Of a stretch of DNA of 64,000 nt, positions 1 to 13,080 are shown in pieces. The first letter of the stretch is position 1, and each line of letters starts with the position of its first letter. The DNA is taken from positions 29,839,752 through 29,903,751 of the forward strand of contig NC_088779.1 in the NCBI RefSeq assembly GCF_954871325.1, in the 5' to 3' direction. A program made the position numbers and the translations under genes. The notes beneath the pieces are model-generated. The model ran no database searches and was not told the DNA's origin. It saw nothing but the letters and a program-made list of their open reading frames with translations. The stretch is from Gordionus sp. m RMFG-2023. Taxonomy: Eukaryota > Nematomorpha > Gordioida > Chordodea > Parachordodidae.

Positions 1-226
1 TCCAATGTTGTAAATTCTTAGCTTCTGGATTATTGGACCAATGATCCAAGTTCACATCCATATAATCCGGTAAGAACTTGGATTCTCCGAAATTTTTTCC
101 ATACCCTCTCGGTGAAATACGTCTTAGATGGAATCCATGGTAAGATGTCGCACCACTTAGTATGTATAGTAATGTATGTGTCAGAAACAGATATATCGCA
201 TCAAGTAAGCAACATACCTTCATCAT
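1..226 (-). CDS. 5' part of an unidentified, probably secreted protein
   Basis: The frame is open from ATG at 226 to the window edge (75 codons), in better-balanced base composition than its surroundings. The first ~30 residues are hydrophobic and look like a signal peptide (MMKVCCLLDAIYLFLTHTLL, ending near SGATS). The following part is polar, with RRISPRGYGKNFGES and later LPDYMDVNLDHWSNNPE. I do not recognise the family. AAG|GTATGT right after the first two Met codons is a good splice donor, and CTAAG about 60 nt on could be its acceptor, so the signal-like stretch might instead be a micro-intron. The 3' part lies outside the window. Confidence 0.4.
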   Translation of the reverse strand, partial: MMKVCCLLDAIYLFLTHTLLYILSGATSYHGFHLRRISPRGYGKNFGESKFLPDYMDVNLDHWSNNPEAKNLQHW

Positions 227-1060
227 AAAAACACATTATAAATAATAGGCTAATAATTTTTTATTTTATTTTGTTTAAACATTTTGTAAACCCCAAATTT
301 ACGAAACGATTGTTACATGTTTGATTTATTTTTATTATCGCATTATTATTTGCATATTTATTTTTTGAAATAAATTCGATTATAAATATTTTCGCGTTGA
401 TCTAAATAAACAATTAACGGTCGAAAAATTTTCCCGGGAATTCCCCGGAAATATATCCTTCCCATACAAAATTTACAAATACTTGGGGGGGGGGGAATTG
501 ATAAAGTCCTTTAAAAAAAAATTAAATATTATATTTCTAATGTTGCTATATTGTATCACCACCAATCTTTTCTGGATTCGAACCTAGAGCCTAATTAATC
601 TATCCAAGCAATAAAAACGAAGGAAAAACTCACCAAATAACTCTACAAGAAAATGCTTATAAAATAGGGAGGAAAGAAATATTTATATATGGATAAAAAA
701 AAATGATACCCTCAATTTAATAAGAATTTTAGGGGGGATTGTGAGAATTAAATAAATTAGTTTAATATTGGCGATCTAAAAATCTATCATTCATGGTATA
801 AGTAGATTTATCTATAGAAAGGATATGTATATGATATTTATAGGCTCGCTAGACGATAGGAATGCCAACTAGTATATTAAAAAAACCCAGTAGAAATGGG
901 ACTAAATTGAAGTTAATAGCGGCTAATAAATTTATAATTTTTTTTTGTTTTAGCCTTGGTTATAGTGATGCATTTTTGTATGAACGAAAATTTAAAGAGA
1001 ATGAAGACGTATCTTTTGCCTTATATAGATAGGAATTTATATAAGAGATCTTTGTGGACC
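227..1060. other. Non-genic A/T-rich stretch
   Basis: Low-complexity A/T sequence with a short poly-G run near 484. No coding frame, RNA gene or clear repeat boundary was found. Confidence 0.5.
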
Positions 1061-1069
1061 TCGATTTTT

Positions 1070-1910
1070 ATGATTAGGGCCCAGCCCATGCCCGCAGCAG
1101 AAATAAAGTAGGTCTAGGTCTCGGGCTCATATTTAATATGATAAAAAAAGTTCCCCTAAGCCCGGCAGGCTCGATCTCGTTCTCCAAATAATATCCTCAA
1201 TGCCCATACCCAGGCTTGTTTTTGGGCCCATCCAATGTTTTAATAAAAAATTTAACCCTCCCACCAATTATTTATATAAAATTTTTAACCCAAGCCCCCC
1301 TATTATAAAATTTAATTATGGTCATTCTTTCAATTTTTTTAAGCATCCAATATGAAAAAATTCAGCCATTTACACCTCTACAAAAAGTTTTATAGATTAG
1401 GAAAATTACTATATTAAGCATAAAAAATATTCAATGTAATTATATAATATAAAAAAAATAATGCAAAAATAATAATGAATGAACCATTTCTGGATTCTGA
1501 TACGTTTCTTCATTTTTTCTAAAAAACCTTCCAGCAATGCTAAACCCTCGTTCAGAAGAAGCACTAGTTGCAGGAATTGCCAATATTTATTTATTTTTTA
1601 CTAATCTTGATAAGCTTTGGCATATATCTCTTTCTTGCGTTTCCACACCAATGTAGTTTTAAATATTCAAAAAAGTTTATATATTTATTTTTTAAAAAAA
1701 AGAAGCTTTTTATGATATCAAAAAAAAAAGGACATTTTAATTTTTAATATCCAAAAAACGTTCATAAGAACAATTTTTTCATTAATATTTACACGAATGA
1801 TTTCAAATTTTTCTTGACCACCGCTAGTCGTTTAAAATTTTTTTTAAACCGCCTGCCCATCCACTTAGATGGGTTAGCCTCAGCCTCGAGATTCCGCTAA
1901 TAAATCGCCC
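1070..1910 (-). mobile_element. hAT transposon relic
   Basis: The minus strand of about 1482-1588 reads ILAIPATSASSERGFS and continues AGRFFRKNEETYQNPE. This matches the C-terminal dimerisation motif of hAT transposases, where a hydrophobic PATSA(P/S)SER is followed by FS.AG. GC-rich blocks at about 1076-1235 (GGGCCCAGCCCATGCCCGC) and 1850-1910 flank it and may be the decayed ends; I cannot define exact termini or a target duplication. No other part of the transposase is readable. Confidence 0.6.
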
Positions 1911-2420
1911 ATACTTTTGTGTTAACTATGTCCAAAATTTAAGTCTCCCAATATTTTTTCCGAAATAAAAATATTTAAATTTTGCCGTTTTGTAAATTTT
2001 TACCCCGTCATTTTAATATGGAATTCGTTGTTATAAGTCGATGAAAAATTTTTTTTTTTCCGTTTTTTTTAGAAAAATTAAATCATACCGGAAGTAAATT
2101 ATCTTCTCAATTGGTCAGGATTTTGGGGGATTTTTTTTTGTTTAAAAAAAAGAAAGAATTAAAATCATGTCCTTTTTTATAACTCCTATATATAATAATT
2201 ATTTATTTTTTTTAGTTGAATTATTTTGTCAAAAAAAATTGATATTTTTTCAGCATCTTAAAATTGACTATATATTGGACATAATTTAGCCATTTTTTGC
2301 TTCTAGACGATTTTATAGTTTAAATGAATTTTAATAAAAAAATTTATATTTGTTTAGAATCGATGTGTTTGTTTTTTTTTTTCAAAAATCGTTTTTTTTT
2401 TGAGCAAAATTACCTAACTT

Positions 2421-2595
2421 AGAGTTGTTAAAAGATACTTTTTAAATGGATCTAGATACAAATACATCGCCTAAAATAATATCTAGATACAGATGTTTTA
2501 ATCAAAAATCTATCTTAATACAGATACAGATACCACATATTTATATCTAGATACAGGATCTAGATACCTGTATCTAGATCTTTTAACAACTCTGG
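2421..2595. repeat. Short foldback element with AGAGTTGTTAAAAGAT ends
   Basis: The left end AGAGTTGTTAAAAGAT and the right end ATCTTTTAACAACTCT are perfect inverted copies about 175 bp apart. The interior is itself repetitive, with several GATACAGATA / ATCTAGATAC units, so the whole could fold into one hairpin. No coding frame. The terminal word GTTGTTAAA resembles that of the larger foldback family seen at 11.5, 32.1, 37.7, 54.2 and 59.9 kb, but the interior differs. Confidence 0.7.
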
Positions 2596-2599
2596 TGGC

Positions 2600-3224
2600 T
2601 TAGTTCAAGTTTTTAGTCTAAATGATTGAATTAAGCCTCTAAGTCGAGTCTCAACTTGAAGATTGATAGGAATATTTTTGTTGGATGGATACATGGCCAC
2701 GCTGTTTTATAGTCGACTGAAGTTAGGTAGTTTAAACAACACTACCTCTCTTACGAATTGGAAATAGTTTTAAGCGATAACTTTTGAGTCGTTTGTAATT
2801 TATATTTTTTTTTAAAAAAAAATGTATATATATATGCAAAAAATTCAATACTAAATTACATTAAGTTTATAAAAGGGTAATGGAAAAAAAATTGTCTGAA
2901 ATTCTTGGGGGTAGTCATTCTAAATATGGCGGCATACATTTCCGGTATATATATATCTCCAAAGGTAGAACTGGCTCCTATCCGGCCCGATGGAAATTTT
3001 TTTTAAAATTATATTTTAAATTTATCAATTTTATAATTTAATTCTTTTATGTAAAATAAAAATTGTCGATTTTATTTGATATTTATTTTGAGTAAATTAT
3101 AAAAATTAATTTCTATATTCAAATAAGTTCTGGCCGGGCTGGTAAATTTTCGGATTCGGGCCGGGCCGTCAAAACCTTTTAAAAAATTCAGGCCGGGTTT
3201 GAACTAATTTTCGATATGGTCAGA
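2600..3224. other. Non-genic stretch with a shared repeat end and GC-rich repeat
   Basis: 2685-2755 ends in GTTTAAACAACACTACCTC and matches 62935-62990 closely, so both are ends of one repeat family. 3120-3200 carries GGCCGGGCTGG-type GC-rich repeat like those at 21.0, 33.9 and 34.6 kb. No coding sequence was seen. Confidence 0.5.
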
Positions 3225-3735
3225 TTATTAAGAGTGATTTTAAATTTATAAATTTTATTTCGAGTCAGAACGCTTTTTGTATTTTTTATGATTATGTAGA
3301 TGGATGAATCTTAAAAAAAAAACACAAAATTTTTATTGGTTTTAAAATATATTATATATTATTCTTTAAAAGGGAATTTTAAAAAAAAGATATTATTGTT
3401 ATTATTTTTCTGAGCTATCTTACTTTCAGCTTTTCAATGTTCGGTTAATTTAATTAATAAAAAAAAATTGGTGGATAGAAATTTTTTTTTTTTTGAATAT
3501 ATTATTAATATATAATTTTAAATCATTTATGCCACCTAGTGGATATAAATTTATTAAATTATGTAGATTACAAACTGATGAGAATTAAAATTAAAAAATT
3601 GTATGCTTACATTTTAATTTTAATCGATGTAAAAAAAAAATTTCCTATTTTTTTAAAAAAAAATTCTATAATCCTTATATGTTTATACAGTTCATTTTTA
3701 TGCTTTAAATAAAATACACGTCTTTTAAAATATAA
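3225..3735 (+). repeat. Left arm of the long inverted repeat
   Basis: Partner of 9895-10390. Matching is strongest over about 3235-3630 and continues more weakly to about 3735, where TATGCTTTAAATAAAATACACG aligns with an inverted segment near 9910-9935. Confidence 0.75.
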
Positions 3736-4249
3736 GAAAAACTATAGATGTACACTTCAATTTAAATATCTGCTTAATTTCGGAAATTTGTGTATGACTT
3801 AGGTTTTATATCCATTAATAATTTTTTTTTAAAATTGTTTTATTTGATTTGGTAATTAATAATATTTCCAAAAAAACAAAAATTTACGTTTCGATAGAAA
3901 TAAATAACCAATAATATATCTAAAAAGCATTAAAGAACTTCCCCCGTATTGGATCCAAGAAAATAATCTATGTCTAGATTATGGGTAAGCTCGAAAAGAA
4001 TATCCTGGAACTGACATGGACCAGGGATTCGAAAAATTTTACCGGAAATGTCGAATTTTAAAATACAAAATAAATATTTATCAATTTTGTTTTTTTTTTA
4101 AACCTTTTTATAAAGAATATTTCGAGAGAAATTTTTTTTACTACTGGAGAGTATTTTTTTTTCCGGGGTCGGAGATATATTAGTTTATTTTTAATTTGAA
4201 TTTAATAAATTTTTGATTTCCCGGGTAAAAAAAAGACCTAAAGAAATTT

Positions 4250-4725
4250 TACCCGGGGTATCGTGCAAAAGATACATCTCAGATTTTGTTAAAATTTGGT
4301 ATTTAAGTTAATAAAGCATTGTAAGTGACGAATCCAAAATATTAGAGTCTTAACTTTATTAGAATTGGAGATATAGGGCTTCAAAGTGGGTCAACTTGGC
4401 CATTTTTCGAAAAAAATGATTTTTTAAAATTGAGATAACTTTTATATTAGATGCACTATGTATATTTATTATGGCTCCTTTTATAGCCCTAAGTAAAAAC
4501 TCTTGAACGCATGTTAAATAAAATTAATTTTTAGTTTAAATATTTTTTTTAAATTGTGGTTAAAAATTTGTAATTAATTTTTTAAAATGTTAGACTAAAT
4601 TTTTTTTCCCGAATTTCAGATATTTTGTAAAGAGTACCAAGAACTGTTCATATAAAAAATTTCAGAGTGGGGACAAAAAAATTAATTAGATAAAATCGTA
4701 TTTTAAAAAAATCCGCTAGATGGCG
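4250..4725 (+). repeat. Conserved block shared with 13.1-13.5 kb
   Basis: This block and 13081-13550 share AAAATTTGGTA, then AGATAT(A/T)(A/G)GG(G/C)TTCAAAGTGG, in the same order and spacing. Each lies beside a copy of the same transposase-like gene: upstream of the plus-strand copy here, and beyond the 3' end of the minus-strand copy at 14 kb. Relative to the genes the two blocks are therefore mirror-placed, as expected of sub-terminal inverted repeats. No open frame. Confidence 0.5.
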
Positions 4726-5611
4726 CAAGAAATTTAAAATATCAATTTTAACAATAAAAAAGTTATTCTAAGAAGTTTTTTTTATTCCATAATATAATAT
4801 TTATCGAATAATTAATAATAAGCGTATAATATAAATATTTAAAATAATTTTAATTTCTTTAAAATTAAATGAATTATCGATTTTTCGAATAATTTTTTCC
4901 AATAACTATATCTGTTACTTTTTGCTAAAATTTATAATTTTTAAAATTAATTAATTTATCGATTTTTTTATCTGTTACTTTTTCCTAAAATTTGTAATTT
5001 TTAAAATTAATTAATTTATTAATATTTTATTAAATATGTTTTGTACAAATCCATTGAATCTTCCAAATCACTATTCCGTAAAAGGTTTACATAAGGTGCC
5101 CCTATGGATGACAATGTATCATAAAATTAAGAAAGGAGAATATATTTGTGTCACAATTGAGATTGACATTGAAACTCAGAACCTAAAAATAAAAATAGAA
5201 AACAAATATATATATATATATAAAAGAAATTAATAATAATTAAGAATCACGAAATCAATTTAATTATTTATTCAAAATTATAACATTATCAAATTAACAA
5301 AATTATAAAGGTAAGAAAAATAAAATAAAATACAAAAAAGTTAATAATTATCAAAGATCTTTTTGTATGGTAAAAATTGGCCTTTTTATACTCTTTTCAA
5401 TCTTCTTTATAACTAATATTCATAACTATACAAATATAATATTTTTATCACGCGTTATAATAATAAATCCAAAGAATTCTTTATGCAAATTAAACATAAA
5501 GTACAAATTTAACGAATCTACTATTTCCAACAAAATCCAAAAGAATTCTTTATGCAAATTAAATATAACATTTACAACAATTTGTCCTTAATGTCGCAAA
5601 TTTTTATATAA

Positions 5612-7585
5612 AAAGAAGAATAGTATTCCAATTTTAGAGGATAGCAATATCCCTACAACTTCAAATAATTTCTTAAACTCCACCGATATAGAAAATGATT
5701 ATCCAATTAATGACGACAATGCACAACTCCCTACACTTTTTTTAGAATACTTAAATTCTACTTTAAATCAAATGGGGCATTTTCCAGTAAAAAAAAAGGT
5801 GACTAAGAGAAAAAGGATATCCCAAGAAAAAGCTCAGCATTTCAAAAGCTATTGGGAAAATTCTACAACCAAAGATTAATAAAAATGATAGCGACGATTG
5901 GATAATTCATATGAAAAATAATTATCCATTATTGTCTAAAACCCAAAAATATCAATTATCAGCAACATTACCTCTAAATTGGAGCATTCATAAAATTAAA
6001 GAACAATTTAATGCTTCGTTTTATATGCTCCATAATTCAAAATACATTCATAGTCAAAAGGGGATTCTTTCAACTCCTAATCCCAAGGCAGGTAAAACTG
6101 TAGATCAAAACACAGTTGACGTAGTTAAAAGTTTCAATTTAAATGACGAATATAGTAGATTATTGCCCGGAAAAAAAAGGATTGCGTTTCTATAATTGAA
6201 AATGATGAAAGGATTAACGTTCAAAAAAGGTTAATTCTTAATAATTTTAAAGAAATCTGTATAAATTTTAAAACCATCTACCCTACTCTTAAAATCAGAT
6301 TTACAAAATTCGCCTCATTGCGCCCTAAAAATTGCATAATACCAGGTTCAAGTGGCGCTCACTCGGTTTGTGTCTGCCAAATCCATCAGAACGTTAAGTT
6401 GCTAATAATAGGTAGCAATTTAGCAACTTTGACAAAAAATAGCGATTTTGAGATAAAGACTTTCAAAGACATAATTCCAAAAATGATTTGCAATCCTCCA
6501 CTGCCAGCCTGTTATTTTGGCGAATGTCATGAATGTCCCAGGGACCAAGCATTAAGGGCTAAATTAGAAAATTTATTAATTGCACATGATATATACAGGA
6601 TAACGTTCAAGCAATGGATAACTGTAGATAGAACCAGTTTAGAGACCCTAACACAAACTGCTGACGAATTTCTTAATTACTTATTTGATAAAATATTTAT
6701 TTTGATTTGCCATTCTTTTATTACTGAACAACAAAATAGATTTCATCAGAATCTTAAAAACAACTTAGAGCTAGATCATTATTTGGTTATCTGCGATTTT
6801 TCTGAAAATTACTCTTTTATACTTCAAGATGAAGTCCAAAGTTATCACTGGGCCACTTCTCAAGTTACTTTACATCCCTTTGGTATATATTATAAAGTAA
6901 ATAATGTATTAAATCATATAAGTTATGTGGCCATATCCGAGTCGCTGGTACATAACACTTGTTTATTTCATTTATTCCAAAAAAAATGATAAATTTTCTA
7001 AAAAATTACTTTTTATCTGAGCTAAATACATTTATTATTATTCCGATGGGTCCGCGGTGCAATATAAAAATAGGAAAAATTTTATAAATTTGTGTTATCA
7101 TCAAGTGGACCTCGCCATCCAAGCAGAGTGGCATTTTTTTCCTACTGCCCATGGGAAAAATGTTTGCGATGGAATAGGGGAACCGTTAAACGCTTGGCTG
7201 CGCGGGCCAGTTTACAACGTCCTTATGAAAATCAAATAAAATCTCCCTATGAATTTAAATTCGATGAGGAAAATATTAAAAATATTTATTTTTCCTATAC
7301 ATCCCATAAAGAATAAATACCAAGATGAGCAAGAATTTTTAGAGCTGAACGATTTTCAAAAGCTCTTTCAATATCTGGGACTCAAAAAATTCATGCAGTC
7401 TATCCTGTTAATTTATCACAAATAAATACAAAAAAATATTCTAGAGCTATTGAAGTCAAATTAGAAAGAATCCAAAATATAAAGCGAAATATTAACTAAA
7501 GATATTAAAGGGTATGTTACATGTTTATATGATAATGAATGGTGGTTATCATTCAAAGAAATTTTATTAAAATTATTTTAAATAT
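5612..7585 (+). pseudogene. Unclassified DDE-like transposase, copy A (decayed)
   Basis: Consecutive plus-strand pieces align with a widespread invertebrate transposon protein that I know only as uncharacterized. In order: a charged N-terminal part (5612-5877); PLNWSIHKIKEQF and GILSTPNPKAGKT (5911-6190); SLRPKNCIIPGSSGAHS with CVCQIHQNVKL (6318-6415); CYFGECHECP; FKQWITVDRTSLETL; LVICDFSENYSFILQDE with YHWATSQVTLHPF; SDGSAVQYKNRKNFINLC (7045-7090); AEWHFFPTAHGKNVCDGIGE (7110-7180); and GYVTCLYDNEWW near 7513. The Asp of CDFSENY, the Asp before the QYKNRKNF block and the Glu of AEWHFF are plausible DDE residues. Frame changes at about 5880, 6180, 7000 and 7190 and a lost start make it inactive. 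Candidate superfamilies to compare are Sola, Kolobok and P. Confidence 0.7.
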
Positions 7586-8041
7586 TTATATGTTGTGTAA
7601 ATCGTTCTATATTTTTGATTGGATAGTTATATTTCCAAACAGGCGCCTAGCCAGGACCACCTACCTCCAAGTAATAAAAAAAGAAGTATAAAATGTTTTC
7701 AAGATTTATGAATTGTAAAAAATTCTATTTTAAATTGATATATACTTTTTTGAATTTTTAAACAAAATTTTAAAATTAATTTAAATATTCCCTTCCTTAT
7801 TAATTTCTTCTTTTTTTTAAAAAATTTTATCTGTAAATATAATTTTTTATTTATTTAATGGAATTAAAATTTAAAAATATATATATATATATAAAAATAC
7901 TAAAAGTTAAAAATTTTTAAAAATTATATATATATACTCCTCAGGTCATATCTATCATGACCTGATGTAGTTTTTGACTTTTTTTGTAATATTTCCTTAA
8001 GCTTTTTGACTTATATTATTTTCCTCTCTATTTTAAGAAAG

Positions 8042-8396
<355 letters not shown>

Positions 8397-8700
8397 ATTT
8401 ATTAGTTTATTGTTAATACATCATTTTTATTTACTATTCTCTTCTACTTAGTATTCTTTGGTAAATATATATACGGATTTTTATCTTAATTGATTGAATA
8501 TAACGTATAGTCGTTTTACCCTCTATACCTACTTCATAACGTAGTGATCCTAGTTTGCTTTTAATAATGGCCTTTTTTCAATTTTTTTTTCCTTTATTAT
8601 TTTAAATGACCAAATCTTTATATTTATTTCTAATTTTGAGTGTAGTATTATTCTCCATTTTGTCTCCCGTTTGAACATTTGTTCTAGCAATCCTCTAGGT

Positions 8701-9006
8701 TTAATTTATAATAGTCATTCTGCTAAACAATGTTCTTTTCCTGCCCCCAATGCATTTCTCAAATTGTATAGGAAAGTAGCTAATCTTGTATCGAATTTCC
8801 CCTACGTTTCCTTTATTCATGGTACGTATAAAAGTTCCAATTAAATGTTCGGCTATACCATTAGTATGAGGATGATATTGACTTTCAAGTACTAATTGTC
8901 CGTTTTTTGTCACCAAGATCCAAGTAGAAAGGACGCCATTCATTTTAGATATTAAAAAGGCTGACACGCCTTCTTGCATTAAATGTTCTGATACAAAAGG
9001 CCTCAT
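8701..9006 (-). mobile_element. Fossil fragment of a retroviral-type (Ty3/gypsy-like) integrase
   Basis: A short minus-strand stretch contains SQYHPHTNGIAEHLIGTF, resembling the end of the integrase catalytic core in Ty3/gypsy elements (YHPQTNG.AER). No LTRs, gag or reverse transcriptase are visible nearby. It is a broken, old fragment, opposite in strand to the surrounding transposase-like gene. Confidence 0.5.
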
Positions 9007-9894
9007 CTACTTTAACAAGTCTGTTTATATGTTATGTAACATAAATTGGCATAATAATTTTCTCAAACCATGCTCAAATTATTACACTAATTTATAAATT
9101 GAGATCCGATCAAATTATTAATTCAGAAATAATTTTTCATTCTTATATTTTAAAATTAAAATTTCTAATATTTTAATATGAAAATCTGTATATTTAATAG
9201 ATTATAACTAAATCGATGCCTTAAGATTATACAAATATATTTTTAAGTAAACCGAATTGGATTGATAAACCTACAAATACACATTTCTTAATTAAAGCAA
9301 TACAATTATTCACCAATAATATTTTAGAGCATTTGCCCAAAAATACTCCATATCGGTCAATGACTGAATCTTACTGGTCAATTAGTCGACTTGCATTTAA
9401 AAACCTTCGGTTAAAATTTATAAATCGTAAAACTATTTAATTTAATAAAATAAAAAAAATGGGTTATATAAATCATTTTATAAGCTAGATGTTACTTTTG
9501 ATATAATATGGTATCCAGTTACTTTTAATATAACAAATTTTTTTTATCAAAAGTAACTTTTAGCCTACACTATTTGTAATCAACTAAACACCTTTCCATT
9601 TATATAATTTTAAATTTTAGAAAAACAACTATTATTTCACAACACAAATTTTACGATAAAGTAACTCTTGACAAAAAAATGTATTTTTTTAAGAATAAAT
9701 ACTTTTTGAATAATTTTATATATACAAATAGTTTAATTGTCATAATTTATGAAAACATTTATTTATCCTATTTTTGTTGAGGTTAAAAAAAATTGATTAA
9801 TCTAAAGATTAATTAAAATGTGTATTTAAAGTGTGTCGTGATAAAGTATCGCGTGATTTCTTTGTCTAAAATAACCTACCATTAAATCCAATGT

Positions 9895-10390
9895 ATATTT
9901 TTAAATCACGTCTATTTATTTAGCATACGAATAAACTATAAGTATATATATGTAGTAAAAAAATTTTTAAAAATGAAGAAATAAATATACATAGAAACAA
10001 TGTTGCATATTAAAATTAAAAGTCATCATATTGTTTTTTTCATTTTTATTTTTATCAGTTTTAAATCTATATAATTTAACAAATTTACATCCACTAGGTG
10101 GCATAAATGATTTAATGTTATATATATAAAATAGTTCATTACAATAATATTCAAGAAAAATTATTTCCCTTTCTTTTACAGCTAATTAACCGAGTAAAAG
10201 CTGAAAGTGGATGGCTTAGAAAAATATTAATATCTTTCTAAAATTCCTTATAAGAATATATATTTTAAAACCAATAAAAAAAAATTTTTTAAAGATTCAT
10301 CCATCTACATAATTATAAAAAATAGAAAAAGTGCTCTGACTTGAAATAATATTTATAAATTTAAAATCACTCACGACTCACTAATGTATT
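9895..10390 (-). repeat. Right arm of the long inverted repeat
   Basis: Reverse-complement partner of 3225-3735; see the left arm for matching words. The best conserved part is about 10065-10375. Confidence 0.75.
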
Positions 10391-12030
10391 TATATATATA
10401 ATATATATATGTATCATTGAATTGAATTTAAAAAATTAATCATAGACACATAATTCGTATGTTAATAATATATAATATATTTTATTATTACAAATAAATA
10501 TTCATTTTATAATTTAACTATAAAAAATATTTATAATAAATATCAATTATAAATTCCAATACTAAAAAAAATAATAATACATCATTTATACGCGGCGTGT
10601 ATCACAATATTAAACACCCTATTTATTTATTGCACTATTTATTTAATTAATATTTAAGAGAATGTTGGTTTGGCAAATGCAATTATTATTATTATAGAGA
10701 AATTTGAAATTGGAAGTAGGTATCGAATGATTAGAAGAATGTTGTCATTAGTAGGACTGTATACCGACCCGCAAACTTTTCAACAATCCGATCCGATATT
10801 CGTACAAAATTAATCGATGATCGATATCGAAAATATAGGACCGGACCGGTTTTTTTTAAAAACATCGGTTCCTCTCCTATTTTTTAAAAGAAAGAAAATA
10901 AATATCGGCGCACTTTGATACTAGTATAGTTATTAATAAAAATATGAAAAATTAATTTTTTTACAACAAAATGAAGTTATATTCGTAATTTTTTAACACG
11001 GATAATAATAATAAATAAGTGAAAAAAATTGGTTTAATTTAATTAAGTTTAGATTATTTATTTACATCTATAGGGGTTATAAAATTTAGAAAATTAGAAT
11101 GTATAAAGTGTTAATCGTCAACATATATATAAAACTAAATTTATACAATTAATATTATTTTTTTTCTAACTAATCCACGATATTACATCTCGTTAGCGAA
11201 AGTTTCAGTATCGATCAATTCAATCATTTTTTTCCGCCATTTTCTTTTAAGTACTGGATAATCGATTCAATAATTTTGTAAATATAATACTTTTATTGAT
11301 TTAAGTATATATATATGAAAGAATAAGAGCGAGTGGGTATCAATTACGTGTATACCTTGTAGTAAATATCCCAAAATTTTGCGATTTTTTCAAAATGTTA
11401 GAATAGGCTTTTGTCTGTTTCCGAATAGATCTGATTTGAAAAATTTAATGTATAAAATATAGAGTTGTTTAAAACGGCTCGTTTTGAGCCTATTTTTTAA
11501 AATGGCTAACTCAATATTTTAGCCAGAAAAATGTTGCCTAAGCCTCGAGATTCAATAATATATGTCTTGACCTTAGTTCTTCCTTCTATGAACAAAATCT
11601 TCAGGCTTGATATTTTTTTTGGATGAAATACTGACTTAGCCTTTTTTTAAAACCCGGCTAAAACGAGCCGTTTAACGACACTAATAAAAAATATATATAA
11701 TCGATTGAAATTATATTTGCTTTCATTCAATCCGCCATTGATTAGAAAACCCGCAAAATCAAAAAAAAGGCGAATTCTTTTTTGAATATAGGCCCGACCC
11801 GGTCCGTTGAGCCCCAATATTTTTATAAAAAAAGGTTATAGAGGAAGAAAATATCAAACGCGAAACATTTAATGTATAGTGCGCACAAATTGAGCGTTGC
11901 AAGCATAAATTGATAAAATTACCGTTTGGGGTTAGCAACCATTTTTTAAAAAAAAACGCGAATAGGTTTAATTTTTCATTACTTTTTTTTATTCTTCGCT
12001 TTGTAATATAATATATTAAAATGTAATATA
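10391..12030. other. Non-genic stretch with GC-rich repeat and one foldback copy
   Basis: About 10745-10870 and 11790-11820 carry CCGACCCGC / GGACCGGACCGG-type GC-rich repeat and may be the two ends of a decayed transposon. A foldback copy at 11461-11682 is listed separately. No convincing coding frame. Confidence 0.45.
11461..11682. repeat. Foldback hairpin element, family F1, copy a
   Basis: Begins AGAGTTGTTTAAAACGGCTC and ends GAGCCGTTTAACGACACT, with an almost palindromic interior: AATGGCTAACTCAATATTTT on the left mirrors the ATACTGACTTAGCC-type right half. The family consensus has GCCTAAGCCTCGAGATT left of the centre and AAATCTTCAGGCTTG right of it. No reading frame. Confidence 0.75.
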
Positions 12031-12660
12031 AATAACTTACTTATAATCCTAAAAAAGGAATATTTAGAAAATAAAGAAATTAGAAGGCAGACGATAATAT
12101 AAATAACTTACTTATAATCCTAAAAAAAGGAACATTTAGAAATTAAAGAAATAAGAAGGTAGACGATAATATAAATAACTTACTTTATCCTAAAAAAAGG
12201 AATATTTAGAAATTAAAGAAATAAGAAGGCAGACGATAATATAAATAACTTACTTATATCCTAAAAAAGGAATATTTAGAAAATAAAGAAATAAGAAGGC
12301 AGACGATATTATAAATAACTTACTTATATCCTAAAAAGGAACATTTAAAAAATAAAGAAATAAAAAGGCAGACGATAATATAAATAACTTACTTATATCC
12401 TAAAAAAGGAATATTTAAAAAATAAAGGAATAAGAAGGTAGACGATAATATAAATAACTTACTTTATCCTAAAAAAAGGAATATTTAGAAATTAAAGAAA
12501 TAAGAAGGCAGATGATAATATAAATAACTTACTTATATCCTAAAAAAGGAATATTTAGAAAATAAAGAAATGAAGGCAGAGGATAATATAAATAACTTAC
12601 TTATATACTAAAAAAGGAATATTTAGAAAATAAAAGAAATAAGAAGGCAGACGATAATAT
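12031..12660 (+). repeat. ~70-bp minisatellite, nine tandem copies
   Basis: Units start with AATAACTTACTTATATCC at 12031, 12102, 12174, 12244, 12314, 12383, 12453, 12523 and 12591, giving periods of 68-72 bp. Each carries AAAAAAGGAATATTTAGAAA and ends near AGAAGGCAGACGATAATAT. Copies differ by a few substitutions and 1-3 bp indels. Confidence 0.97.
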
Positions 12661-13080
12661 AATTTTCAAAGACAAATACTTTTTTTTTTAAAGAAATTAT
12701 CTAAAATTTTGAATCGGCGGATATTAATAAAAAAAGGCAACCTAGACTTAAACAAGGGACGCGTACATTTTTTTTTATTAAAAAATTATGGCAAAACCTT
12801 AGTGTGCACTATTATTAATTTAAATATTCAAAGCAATTCGAAAATTTAAATGATGTTAAAAATATTTTTATTATGTATTTAATACAAAATAAAAATATTA
12901 TTATTATTTTATAAAAAAATGAACATAGTTAAATATTTCCAATCACCTGATTATTATTTTTTAAAAGAATATTCTTATTTTTTAAGATTAATTTTGTTTC
13001 TTTCTTTCTTTCATTTCCATCTTTTTGTGATATTTTAATCAGGCAAAAAAAGTAAGGAGAAATAGGAAGGAAATGGGTCA

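Noticed and set aside
5036-5233. 65-codon open frame
   Set aside because: A/T-driven composition with a TA-repeat tail, no recognisable motif and no supporting splice structure.
5367-5591. 74-codon open frame upstream of transposase copy A
   Set aside because: It contains a direct DNA repeat (AAGAATTCTTTATGCAAATT twice) and no recognisable protein signal.
12031-12660. CRISPR-like spacing of repeats
   Set aside because: Contiguous tandem minisatellite without unique spacers, in a eukaryotic genome.
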